A stretch of DNA of 32,551 nucleotides. It comes from Pelargonium cotyledonis. Its lineage: Eukaryota; Streptophyta; Magnoliopsida; Geraniales; Geraniaceae. Position numbers and translations under genes: made by a program. The notes beneath the pieces are model-generated. The model ran no database searches and had not been told where the DNA came from. It worked only from the letters and a program-made list of their open reading frames with translations. This document shows, one piece after another, positions 1-10,041 of this stretch. The DNA lies in NCBI GenBank assembly GCA_036897625.1, contig JAYMTA010000274.1, forward strand, positions 1-32,551, written 5' to 3'. Position 1 is the stretch's first letter. Each line of letters starts with the position of its first letter.

Positions 1-428
1 TAAGAGGAAGAAAGTAGGTGACCCGGAGGAGGGAGGTCTGGTGGCCATAGGGGGTGGAAATGGTAGAGGATTGGAAGATGACATGGCTTCGGCTAATTGG
101 CCGGGGCCTATGGAGCAGTAGATTGGTTTTCTCGTAGCGACGTGGGTCTAGATCATGCACGTCGACTGCGTATTTTATGATTCGGTTTGTCTCTGTCTGC
201 CCTGTTGGGGAAGGTTTTCCGAGACCCCTTCTCAGCGTTAGAGCATTTTCTGCGTTGTCTTGGAGATGTATGGCTAGGGGGTTCCTGCTTTTCCATTTTT
301 TGTTAGATTGTTTTTGTTTTCCCTAGGTTGTTACTATTTTATTAGGTCAGTTTTTTTTTTCTATTTCCATGTACCCCGTCTGCTTTGTCTCCCTTGAAAT
401 GAAGTTATTTCGTTTCTGGTAAAAAAAA
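1..428 (+). mobile_element. LINE ORF1 tail plus 3' UTR
   Basis: From base 2 an open frame runs to a TAG at 119-121. Its last residues read LEDDMASANWPGPMEQ and follow a basic, glycine-rich stretch (KRKKVGDPEEGG). This composition fits the C-terminus of plant L1-type ORF1 proteins (DUF4283 plus zinc knuckle), but the diagnostic domains lie outside the window. About 300 bases of T-rich non-coding sequence follow and end in eight A residues at 421-428, like a retroposed 3' end. No ORF2 (endonuclease/reverse transcriptase) lies between the stop and the A tail. A homologous tail is present at 32157-32551 in the opposite direction. It could be an ORF2-deleted LINE or a retrocopy of an ORF1-like gene. 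Confidence 0.6.
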
Positions 429-591
429 TTGATAAATTTCCTTAATTTTATTGGCTTGGTATATAGAAAGTGTATCTTACCTCATTACTCTTGCTTCCAA
501 TAATTTGAGAAATATGTAATTTTTAATGTCATGTGAAGACATTTGTATAGGGGTAAGTATGTTTGGCGATCTCCTCCCCTTGTTTAGCGTG

Positions 592-738
592 GATGCTTCT
601 CTCTTAGGAGGGGGGATATCTTGGTCCCCTTGATGACAAAACTCATTCATTTCCAACATTTAATTGAAACAGGGTTGTGTAGGATGTGCTTCTCCTAGGA
701 GGGGGAATATCTTGGTCCTCTTATAAATGACAAAACTC
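592..738. repeat. Imperfect direct repeat of about 55 bases
   Basis: Bases 592-646 and 683-738 are similar. Both read GATG..CTTCTC, then TAGGAGGGGG, then ATATCTTGGTCC, then TGACAAAACTC. They are separated by about 36 unrelated bases. No gene is visible in 429-1268 apart from this; the short open frames there show no family features. Confidence 0.6.
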
Positions 739-1268
739 TCGTGTTGTTCTGGATGGCTTTGCTAGTTGTAGTTAGGGACTACTCCGTCTTCTTGATGTCT
801 CATTGTTTATGGAGATTCAAGTTCATTATTAAAAGGACGAAGATGACACCATCATTTTGACATCTCATATTTTGAACTCGAGATCTTATAGATTCAAAAT
901 CCTCAAATCCCCACCTCCCGATGGAAACTTCCTCATGCGACCAAATTTCGAATGTGAATTAGTCTAGATGTGGTTAAACAGTTAAAAGGTATCAACCGTG
1001 AGTTTGCGGGATAATCCAAAAAAAAGGTAGACTTTCTTATTCGAAATGGTTTAGAATTTCTAATCACAATCCGTTGGCTAAATCCATCTAAATGCAGCAA
1101 TGAACAGAGTAAATAAAGCTGCAAATGCATCTTGCTTTGAGGAAATGATTGCACATACAACAACAGAAATTATCAGTTCATATTTAATGAGATATGCCCA
1201 TTTGAGACAGACAGTTTCTGTCTAATCCCATTGAAAAACTGACCTCTAAATTGGGAGAGTAGTCTAAT

Positions 1269-3529
1269 TCATTCCAATGGAACTGGAGAAAGTAAGGGTT
1301 TATTTGAGAAGGAAAGCTTCCAAATTCCCGCACGATGTCGTGTATGATTCATGTGTTCGGACAGCTTGATGCGGAGACAACACAACATTATCCAAAGCAA
1401 AGAGCTCTTTAGGAACATCAGGTTCATTCTCAAACACATCCAAACCGGCACCTGCAATCTGCCCCTGCACTAAACACTGGACCATTTCCTTCTCATCAAT
1501 AATAGCCACTTGACCAATATTAACAATGAGTCCATCCTTCCCCAATGCCAGCATTACATCCTTGTTGATCATGTGGTACGTTTCGTCGTTTAACTCACAG
1601 GAAATAACAAGAGCATCGCTATTAGCAGCGAGTTCACTAACATTGGGATAGAAAGGGTAAGAAACAAATGATTTCTTCTTCCTTGAGCTGTACAGAATTT
1701 TGCAGCCGAAAGCTTCCAGCATTTTAGCAACTGCCGAGCCAATACTTCCCAATCCAACAATCCCAATCCGCTTTCCTCTCAACTGTCATTTTGGGATCAT
1801 CAGACAAACATTATTATCATATTAAATATATATTCACTTATACAGAATTACACTAGACAGAACAATAGCTGATTTTTCCTTCACCATTTTGTACTAGTAT
1901 TTCCAAAGCTATGCTACTGTACGGTGAACCAAGTTCTCAAATCTTGAATAAATAAAAACTTTCATTTTATATCTATTAAACGAGTTTGGGTTCAATTACC
2001 GGATATGGTACATATATGGTAAGTACGACTATTTTTCCAAAAGCCTGTGTATGGTCACAGCCGTAGTACAGATGCTGTACTTACAAATAAAAACTAATTA
2101 TATATTACAGTTCATAACTTTGTATGTTATAAATTTATATGATCACCAATGACTAACTACAAATTAAAAACAAATATGAAAAGACAATTTTCATACCTTT
2201 GTATTTTAGCATGGCTGCTAATAGAGAGCCGATTGAGGAGTTCATTAAATGATCAATATACGGGATTAATTAACATGGGCTCTATATTAATGACTTCAAG
2301 TACTTTCATATAAAACACAGCCTTCAAAACTTGCTTGCTTGTAGACGACAAATCTTGCCCAACCATGTAAACGAGGTTTCTCTATACTTGATAGAATTAA
2401 TCATATAAATTAAATGAACACAACTCTTTTGTCAAGTTTTAGGAAACTATTTACACTAAGTATGAATGAGGCCTTTGAAAAAGGTATTTTAAAATTTAGG
2501 TTCAACTACTCCCCCTAGGATATTAATGAGTTAACTTGATAGAATCCATGAATTAATTTACATGTTGCTAAATATAAGCGAAAATGGAATGCTGAAAAGA
2601 AACTATTTATTCCAACTGAAATGTACAATTTCTAATAATAGCAAATTAACCTCCAAGAATCACATTGGCTATTTTCTGAACGCTAGTTTCCATTTTGTCT
2701 CATGACATTGCCCCTTCTAGCTTCTTTTGACATCCCCTCCCTAATATGTTAATAGTTCTTATCTTTAAGTTCCTCTAGTCAATCATAGACTCTCTAACAT
2801 TTCAATTCCAATCCCCGTGTGAGAAAAAATTAGTTACTTACTACCACTCTATATTTCAATTCTAATAAAATAATAAATAATAATGTGCGACCACTCTATA
2901 TTTCAATTCTAATAAAATAATAATGTGTGAATTCTAATAAAATAATAATGTGTGAACATACTCTTCTTCTTCTTCTTCTTCTTCTTCTTCTTTCACATGC
3001 TTTTGTCCTTTCTCCTCTCTAATGTCAAATTTAGTATTAGATATGAAAAAATGCATTTTTTCTAATTTGTTGTTAGTTATTGTAGAGCATAGAATTAGAA
3101 TATTATGAGTTTATGACATACATACTTATGGAATCTACTCCGTCCGTCTAGCAACAGCCCCACCGCCGTGTCGGCGACATCTACGGTATAGGTGTTTCCG
3201 ACATTGGCTATCGCAATACCACGCCTCCTGCACTCGGCCAAGTCGATGTGATTGAGGCCGGTGCTGGAGCTCACGATTACGCGCAGCGCCGGGAGCTGCC
3301 AGAGGGTGTGGGCGGAGACTAGGAAGAGGGCGGTGGAGAGGAGGGCTGGAGCAGAGCGAGCATGGGCGGTCAAGAAGAGATCCAGTGGGAGCGGTGACTC
3401 CCAAGCCTTCAAGAGTTGGAATTTGTTAAGGAAATGGAATCCGAGAATCACAAAGCCTGGCAGTGGCTGTAGCACTACGACTTGTGGCTTTTCATCTTCA
3501 TGGTCGCCGTCGTTGCTATAGTGATCCAT
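1269..3529 (-). pseudogene. HPR3: Hydroxypyruvate/glyoxylate reductase HPR3-like pseudogene
   Basis: HPR3-type enzymes are D-2-hydroxyacid dehydrogenases that reduce hydroxypyruvate or glyoxylate with NAD(P)H and support photorespiration. Exon 1 starts at ATG 3527-3529 and encodes the N-terminal substrate domain (LPALRVIVSSSTGLNHIDL, ECRRRGIAIANVGN, VADTAVGLLLD). Homology stops at 3146, where family members usually have some 25-30 more residues, so the exon end and its donor are missing. Exon 2 begins after an ACAG acceptor at 1783-1786 with LRGKRIGIVGLGSIGS, the intact GxGxxG nucleotide fold. Damage is clear. The signature NxGRG reads NIGQV, so the catalytic arginine is glutamine (codon 1510-1512). 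About four residues are missing before GNLEAF. One extra C near 1307-1312 shifts the last 15 codons (SNKPLLSPVPLE is in another frame, stop 1269-1271). The glutamate (FENEP) and histidine (LSPH) remain. Confidence 0.9.
2844..2992. repeat. Tandem repeat and CTT microsatellite
   Basis: This lies in the HPR3-like intron. The unit CCACTCTATATTTCAATTC plus TAATAAAATAATAA occurs twice (2844-2889 and 2891-2932), followed by a third partial unit. A run of CTT triplets follows at 2962-2992. The remainder of the 1783-3145 intron is AT-rich with nothing recognisable. Confidence 0.8.
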
Positions 3530-3769
3530 TGACCATTGATGACTTTGGTTATGGTTATGGTTATGGGAATTTCAGCAATGGAGTTTTAAAATGAATTACT
3601 TTTAAGTCATTTTACATAAAGATGATTTTATATTCTATTTTTTAATTCTGACACAAAATCACTTCTACTTGTTTTTATTAGCAAACAATATTACCTTCTT
3701 AAAGTTGCTTCAAAGCAATTTATAGCTTAAGAGTAGTGTTACCAAACAACCACTTATTGTTCACATACG

Positions 3770-4243
3770 TCATATGATACGCCTCCTTTTTTTAATTTTT
3801 ACATTAGTACTCTTTTTGTTTGTTCTCAAATGGATGAAATTTTTCTCAACATGATCCAACCTTCCACAATAAAAACAAAGTATGGGAAAATTTATTATTG
3901 GAGAAAGATTTGAGCACTCCCAATTCCAATTAAGTTGATTTTCGTCTTCCTTCAGAGCGAGTTTCTTGCGTCGAATAAGACTTTGAAGTAGGCCTTTGAA
4001 GTTCAATGGATCAAGCTCCACAAATCGCCTATTGCATTATAAAGGTTTTGGCACACCCTATCAAAAACATAACACTTTGAAATGCCTCAAACTTGAACCC
4101 ACATATATTGAGCATCTACAATTCCATAATAAACAAATGTTCACCGATCTCAAGTTTTTTATTGTAGACCCATGATCCTCCACCTCCACCTTATTCTTAT
4201 CGTTTTCACAAAACTAAAAAACATCATTTGACTATGACCCTAT
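3770..4243 (-). pseudogene. DUF4283/zinc-knuckle ORF1 remnant, 3' part
   Basis: The minus strand encodes a decayed protein of the DUF4283 plus zf-CCHC_4 type, the ORF1 of plant L1-like LINEs, which is expected to bind nucleic acid. Bases 4021-3770 read ELDPLNFKGLLQSLIRRKK, then a stretch matching the usual linker, then CFYCGRLDHVEKNF, a CCHC-like knuckle with the last Cys changed to Phe. Upstream at about 4130-4030 pieces such as MWVQV and SVMFLIGCAKTFIM match the central part of DUF4283 in other frames. The remnant continues across the hAT insertion at 8721-8960. It may be a LINE fragment or a domesticated relative. Bases 3540-3769 contain only a GGTTAT repeat (3545-3566) and AT-rich sequence. 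Confidence 0.65.
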
Positions 4244-4255
4244 TGGGGCTGTTCA
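4236..4255. repeat. hAT left target duplication and inverted terminus
   Basis: Bases 4236-4243 (GACCCTAT) are the left copy of an 8-base target duplication. It matches the right copy GGCCCTAC (8721-8728) at 6 of 8 positions. The element begins at 4244 with TGGGGCTGTTCA, which matches the other end (TAGGGGTGTTCA, read inward) at 10 of 12 positions. Confidence 0.8.
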
Positions 4256-4751
4256 CAAGCGGTGAACCGGTCTGTTAGGCCGGGTTGGAATTGCACCCGG
4301 TCATAATAAGGGTTGATCTTATTTCCATTCGCCGGTTCGCTCACCCGTAATACTAACGAGTTTAAAAGAATGGGTAAGCGGGTTGATCCGCCCACCCGCT
4401 GGGATATTAGGGCTTAAAATTTTGATACTATTGGATCTGATAGACAAATATTTTAAGTATGAAAGAGAAAATATCAAACAAACAGATTCTCATCAAACTT
4501 AGAGGAAATGCATGTCAAACTAACCTATGGGCCAAAAAAACCATTTGGAATGGACCACTAACTTAGCTAATTAAAGCTATGCAATGGTCCAAGTCTAATG
4601 ATGAAAAAATCACACTCTAACCTATTGATCATGCATTTTCTTCTTTCAATAAATAGAAATTATGTAATACAAGTAGAGTTGTTTATAATTACAGACCAAG
4701 TTCAAATATAAATGAACCATAAACATAAAACACATTCAAATTGAATAAAAC

Positions 4752-4767
4752 AAAACAAAACAAAACA
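4752..4767. repeat. AAAAC microsatellite
   Basis: Three to four CAAAA units lie just downstream of the transposase stop codon, inside the hAT 3' untranslated region. Confidence 0.7.
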
Positions 4768-4789
4768 TCCATCTTCAATCTTCAATTCT

Positions 4790-7700
4790 TCATGGGTTGG
4801 GGTTAGGAGTTGCCTTCTGTGCTTCCCACTCCTCCTTGGACAAACATAAATCTTGTAATTCTGTCAAATATATTACAAAACAGATCTTAGATAAAACAGA
4901 AATTAATATAATTGAAAAATGTAAAACAATATGTAATTATAATTACCTTCCTCAGCTTCACAATTTACTTCAAGTGTTCCTTATATGTGATTGAATTATT
5001 AGTTTTTCTAATCCAGTCTTTAGTACATACGAGGGAGTCCAACATTCTTGGAGTTAAAAAACTTCCATAATCAGTCAAAACCTGACCATTTGTGTTGAAT
5101 GCAGATTTAGAACTAACAAGTACTAATATGAATGGTCAAAATATCTCTAGCCATCCTAGAAACAATGAGATATTTAAGACTATTACTTTTCCAGAATTCT
5201 AAAACAGGCAACTCACTATTCATAAACTCATTGTCTTCTCTCAGATATCTATTTAACTCAAACTTAGCATGTGAATCACTAGTACTTCGAAATTGTTTAA
5301 ATGTAGTAACAAATATACCTTTTTGTGGCTTACCACTACCATTACCCATAGATGAAGGTTGGGATAATGGTTGATCCCCACTAGCCTTAATTGGATACAT
5401 CTTAACATAATCATTAATTAAAAATTTCATATAAAGTATGTAAAACAGATTCATAAATCTTTTTAGCACAAATTTAAGGAAACATCATGTTAATAACATA
5501 CTTAACAAAGTCATACTTAAACCTATAATCAAACACTTTTACAATAAAAATTAAAATATTCATTTTAGTGGGATCACCCCAATATTTGTCATACTTTTCT
5601 TTCATTTTCTTTGCAATATCATAAAAACCAAAAGCATCATCAACAATAACATCACTCAAAACAACATAAGTACCATTAATTTCATCTAAAATCATATTTG
5701 TTGTAGTATAACTACAACCACTAACTCTAATTGTTAAATCATAAAAATGCTCAAGAAATTTCATAAATTTATTCACAATAACCCAATCATCATCACTAAT
5801 TTTACCTATTACTCTATCATCAATTTTACATCATTTCAATATCAAACCAAGGTTCATCAATTTCAAAAGAATAAAAAAACAATTTGAAATTTAATGATAG
5901 ATTTGAGCATTAAATAAGTACTATTCAGCTTAGTACAACAATCTAAACAAAGCAATGGTTTAATACTAATATTTTCTCTAACAACTAATTCTTTAAATTT
6001 ATCAATCCTAATAGGAGACGATTTAATGAACTTAACAGTCACCCTAATTTTTTCTACATATCTACCTAACAATGTTAAACCATCATAAACTACCAAGTTA
6101 CTAATATGAGTAATACATCGCATGTGCCTAAATTTACCATCTAAAACAGAACTGGATTTCCAAATAAATTAATGAAGTGTCATTGGAATAAGCGTTATTC
6201 ACAGTGACACTCATTATATTAAAAATACCTCATTCTACAAACCATTTTTCTATAGCTCTTCCTATATCCACTCCTTTATGTTATAGGACAAAAGTTTATA
6301 AAAAATTTGTGTAAAACCTAGTTTTCGTCAATAATGTGTGCAATTAAAACCATATAATTAATTTGTTGGACAGATGTACAAGTATCTATTGTTAAACATA
6401 TTTTTTGGACAATGATTTTGAAAAAAATTCCTAAGTATAAATTTTTTATTCATATATAATTCATAAATATCCCTAATTGCTGCAAATCTAGACATAAACT
6501 TAAACATTGGACACAACTCAGCCACCCATTCTCTAACTCCCTCCCCTTCTACAAACCTAAAGGGAAATTCATCTATTACTAACATTATAGCAAGTTTATC
6601 TCTAGCTCTTTCTTGATTAAATATCCAAGTTCCTAGAGTTTTTTCATTAGAACTATCAACATGTTTACATCTATCAATATGACCCTTCATAGATGAAGTT
6701 CTTATAATATTAATATTACCAGCAAATCTCTTATTACAATAAATGCAATAACACCATAATGAACCTTCACTATCAGCAACAACTCTAGTAAAAAAGTCTC
6801 AAACTATAGACTTTTTACCACCACTACTACCACTAGGTTTAGGAGTAGGGGGTTTACGCTTACCTAACTTACCAACTCCTCTAACGTTAGCTCCAGCTCC
6901 AACGTTAGCTTCAGTACTACATTAGCTCCTGATATAAGAGTTGAACCAAAATGAAGTTCAAATTAAACTTCATCATGTGCCATCAATGTCTGCAATACAA
7001 AAAAACCCTACTGTCAGTAAATAATTTTAACATATACAGACCAAAAACATAAACAGAACAACAACAACAGAACTAAAACATAAACTAGCAAATATACATA
7101 TTTGAAACAGATACAGATCCAAACAGACAAAGATACAGAAACCTAAACAGAACAAAAACATAAACAGAAATAATTATACAAATATAAATACAATTATGTA
7201 GATACATATACAGAAGTTAACATATACATGTCTGAAGCAATAATATATACACACATATATTTAAACAGATACAGAAACAAACATAAACAGAAAAAAAAAT
7301 TATGCAAAAACTTATACAATTATGCAGATACAAAAGTAAACATACAGATCTGAAGCATTAATATATACACACATATGACAAATACAATAAATTTGAAGCA
7401 GATTAATTCATATATGATCATATCTGAATCAGATCCGAGCATATATGAACTGATCTGAAGCTGAATAGATCCAAGCATATATGAGCAGATCTAAAGCAGA
7501 TCCATTCATATATGAACATATATGAAGCAGATAAGTTCATATATGCTCAGATCGGAAGAGGATGTATGATCAGATAGCCAAAAGACAATGAAACATTAAC
7601 ATATCGAAGCATGCATGACAAATTTGAGCAGTAATGAACAAGCAAAACCTAAATCTAAGTATGCATGACATATATAGAAAAAAAATTCTAAATCTAAGCA

Positions 7701-7968
7701 TTCACAAAACATATATTGAACAAAAAAAAAAAAGAAAACACAAAAATGAGAATTTTTACCTCAAACGCGGTGTCGTCGAGCTCGCCCATTCCTGGTTGGC
7801 TTGTCAAAGCCGAGTTGAATACTGCAAACAGCACAATAACTACTAATCATTAGCTATACTCTATACAAACTAACTATTAACACAACTATACTAATCATTA
7901 GCTATACTCTATACAAACTAACTATTACTTGTGTTTGAAGAGGTGGAACTGGAAGAATAAACATCCAT
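4790..7968 (-). pseudogene. hAT transposase (BED finger, hATC), four-exon pseudogene
   Basis: The transposase would cut and join the hAT ends. Exon 1 is 7968-7929 (MDVYSSSSTSSNT). Exon 2 is 7821-7760 and ends QPGMGELDDTAFE. Exon 3 is 6989-4947 and exon 4 is 4860-4790 (LQDLCLSKEEWEAQKA, stop TGA 4790-4792). Splice sites GT/AG fit at each junction and phases agree for exons 1-3. Exon 3 has a BED zinc finger (SIVWDFFTRVVAD, CIYC, then HIDRCKH, 6840-6660). It also has the FRFVEGEG region (6550), a shifted LTIDTCTS block holding the first catalytic Asp (about 6395), MRCITHISNLVV (6123), LNSTYLML (5930) and the hATC dimerisation domain (NSLKYLIVSRMARDIL, 5190). Damage includes a stop shortly after the start of exon 3, several frame changes, and a one-base loss near the end of exon 3. 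It is of the Ac/RICESLEEPER type. Confidence 0.88.
7378..7560. repeat. Degenerate tandem repeats in hAT intron 2
   Basis: Units of roughly 30-35 bases carry AGATCTGAAGCAGAT followed by CATATATGA and recur about five times with drift. The rest of intron 2 (6990-7377, 7561-7759) is AT-rich with scattered AAACAGATAC words. Confidence 0.65.
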
Positions 7969-8247
7969 TTTAGTGGAGAACACGAAAGGACGAGATAAGA
8001 ATACAAATAATAGAGAAGATTGAGAGATATATTCTGTGAAGAATTTGAAGCAGATCAGATGAGCAAGTGAGAGAGAAAGAGAACCAAGAAGAAATCAGAG
8101 CTTGGATCGGTCAAATCCAAACGAGAGATATTAGAGCTTGAAGTTGAATCAGAGATTAGGAGTTGAAGAGATTCAGAGATTTAAGAAGAAAAACGGAATA
8201 GATCCGTTGAGAATTACTCAATATATCCGTTGATAGAGGAGATATAT

Positions 8248-8391
8248 AGAGAAAGAGAGTGAGTGAGAGAGAGTGAGATAGAGATAAAATTTTGGAAAGA
8301 TGAGAAAGAATGAGAGAAATCTGGAAAGGAAGGAGAGAGAGTGTGAGAAATCTAAAAAGGAAGGAGAGAGAGAAAGAGTAAGAAATCTGAG

Positions 8392-8422
<31 letters not shown>
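8248..8422. repeat. GA-rich low-complexity tract in the hAT
   Basis: Purine tract with GAGA runs, ending in a pure (GA)n run at 8397-8422. It lies upstream of the transposase start, in its likely leader or promoter. The serine/leucine-rich open frames across it are composition artefacts. Confidence 0.85.
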
Positions 8423-8708
8423 TTCAGGGTTGGAGGCAAAAGAGGAAGAGAAGAAAGTGATTAGGGTAAAGGGTATAAGGATTATTTATATCTAGGGTTT
8501 GGGTGTTCATATGAGCGGGAGGTCGGGTTTATGAGCGGTTAGCTCATCTCCACCATTCACCGACCCACTCATTTACGAATAGGCTCATCTGAGCCGTCCT
8601 CTACCAACAGACTCACAGGTGGTTTAATTTTTTGGGCGGGTTACTGGTTCTCAGGTGGATTAGCGGGTTACTGGTTCTCAGGTGGATTAGCGGGTTATGG
8701 GTTCAAAA

Positions 8709-8728
8709 TGAACACCCCTAGGCCCTAC
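8709..8728. repeat. hAT right inverted terminus and target duplication
   Basis: TGAACACCCCTA (8709-8720) is the right terminus and GGCCCTAC (8721-8728) is the right copy of the target duplication. Confidence 0.8.
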
Positions 8729-8960
8729 TCCTCCAAATATCTATCTCTTGTCAAAGCCAAATATAAAAATTAATCTAAAAAACACGCTGATTGGACTATT
8801 TTTTCCATATCAAAATTCCAAGTGTTATACGTCGTCGTCTCAGGTCTTCTTTTCCGAAGTCAAGGTTAAGATCCAAGTCAGAGTCCGAGTTAGGGTCCAA
8901 GATCCAAGTTCAGGTTTGAGATCCGAATTTAGGTGTGTCTTGGTTTCGATGATGTCAACA
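8721..8960 (-). pseudogene. DUF4283 ORF1 remnant, 5' part
   Basis: Read on the minus strand, 8760-8721 gives a weak match to the DUF4283 motif (FGFDK..IFGGVGP, compare the family's DKxRILEGGPW). The match carries on at 4235 with SNDVF once the hAT is set aside. The Trp of the motif is a TAG. Sequence further upstream is too decayed to assign. This part is much weaker than the zinc-knuckle part at 3770-4021. Confidence 0.45.
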
Positions 8961-9228
8961 ACTTAGGTCCTGGATGATCCTGCGCAAGGTAGTTCACCAT
9001 TAAGCTGAGTCCCAGGAGTGATCCCAAGAAACAGCCTCCGGCGTGAGAATGAGAATCTCACACAAACAGTTTATAGAAACTAAAAACTGAATCGCTGCTC
9101 CGTGGTTTGTTCAAAAAGTAAAGAACGCGATGAACACTCAAAGAACACATAGAGAGAGTTTTCGGTTCGATATTATGAGTGCTCAAATGATAAAAAGTCT
9201 GACATTTTCACGTGAGGCCTCGGGGCCT

Positions 9229-9236
9229 TATTTATA
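9229..9236 (-). promoter_or_regulatory. TATA box of the LTR-like block
   Basis: On the minus strand the sequence reads CTATAAATAAGG, a strong plant TATA box. A CACGTG G-box lies 15-20 bases downstream at 9209-9214. Confidence 0.55.
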
Positions 9237-9257
9237 GTTTTGACTTACTGGTCAAGG

Positions 9258-9790
9258 TTGACCTTTCGTCTCCGACATTCCGAATCCGATCGCAGAAGCT
9301 TGGTCGTAGTCTCGGTCTCCATCATGTTGCCTCGGCATACCAACAAGATTGGAGCACCTGTTTGACGTGGTCAAGGCTCCTGGAGCGAATTGTTTCAGAC
9401 TAGGTTCATGAGCGAGGTTGACGCGTGGCTTGACATGAAACTTGGATGTTTGGCTTATCTGATTGTAGGCGGTAGATGGAGCTTTCTGAGTGAGGTCCAT
9501 TCCAGATGGAGGTTGACCCCAAATATGAAAATATTGGCCCCAAATGGAGGTAGACCGTAAATATGAGTAGGTTGACCCCAAATATGAGGACGTTGACCCC
9601 AAATGGATGTAGATCGAAAATATGAGGAGGTACACTGAAATTTTGAGGGAAACTGAAAATATGAGGAGAGAGACTGAAAATATGAGGAGGGAGACTGAAA
9701 ATATGATGAGGAAGACTGAAAATATGAGGAGGGAGACTTAAATATGAGGGAGACTGAAAATATGAGAAGGGAGACTGAAAATAAGGAGCA
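9258..9790. repeat. W-box-bearing and GACTGAAAATATGA tandem repeats
   Basis: Two repeat types lie upstream of the TATA box. Type 1 is GTTGACCCCAAATATGA, with the WRKY-site core TTGAC at 9513, 9572 and 9593; further TTGAC words are at 9258, 9362 and 9418. Type 2 is GAGACTGAAAATATGAGGA with a period of about 20 bases, in about six units between 9669 and 9785. Confidence 0.8.
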
Positions 9791-10041
9791 CTCCAAGTGA
9801 GGAGCCTCCTTGAGCGTGTGTCTCACGTGCTTTCATTTTTCTTTTATTTTTTGCCCGTTCCAGGTTCGTTTGTGGTCCGATTCGAATTCCGTTTGAACGG
9901 CTATGCTCCTTGCATTTTTCTCTTCAATATGAGTACAATGTTGAATATTTTTGAAAGACTTCATTTTCGAGTCATTTCGACCGGTTCGAACCGACTGACC
10001 AATTTTTTGTCTGACTGAGCGTGCCACATGTCGATCTCTCA

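Larger units (their letters stand above)
4244..8720 (-). mobile_element. hAT DNA transposon, about 4.5 kb, decayed
   Basis: This is a class II element with short imperfect inverted termini, an 8-base target duplication and subterminal CGGGTT/ACCCG motifs at both ends (4280-4400 and 8520-8700), as expected for hAT elements. It carries one transposase gene on the minus strand. The termini are flush with the duplication, so the ends look complete, but the transposase has several frame changes and stops and cannot act by itself. It sits inside a DUF4283 remnant on the same strand. It is old, because the target duplication has diverged. Confidence 0.88.
8950..10041 (-). mobile_element. LTR-like block, probable solo LTR fossil
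   Basis: A block of about 1.1 kb with the layout of a retrotransposon LTR read on the minus strand: a repeat-rich upstream part (9240-10040), a TATA box (9229-9236) and a transcribed leader-like part (8950-9200). One edge starts TGTCAACAAC on the plus strand at 8954, preceded by GATGA. Another GATGA occurs next to the opposite edge (10043-10047), but not exactly flush with a CA end. No coding region or primer site is recognisable on either side. It could also be the promoter of a lost gene. Age is unknown. Confidence 0.45.

Noticed and set aside
3252-3521. Plus-strand open frame of 89 codons
   Set aside because: Antisense shadow of HPR3-like exon 1, whose minus-strand product has clear family motifs.
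1269-3529. A working HPR3 gene with an unusual intron
   Set aside because: Missing exon end, lost catalytic Arg, internal deletion and a late frameshift together rule out a working enzyme.
8218-8439. Serine/leucine-rich open frame on the minus strand
   Set aside because: It is produced by the GA-repeat tract and has no family features.
9486-9790. CRISPR-like array
   Set aside because: Repeats are degenerate, contiguous and without unique spacers, and the setting is a plant nuclear genome.
9252-9826. Two overlapping minus-strand open frames rich in Ser, Tyr and Phe
   Set aside because: They translate the 20-base repeats upstream of a TATA box; repetition of the DNA explains them.
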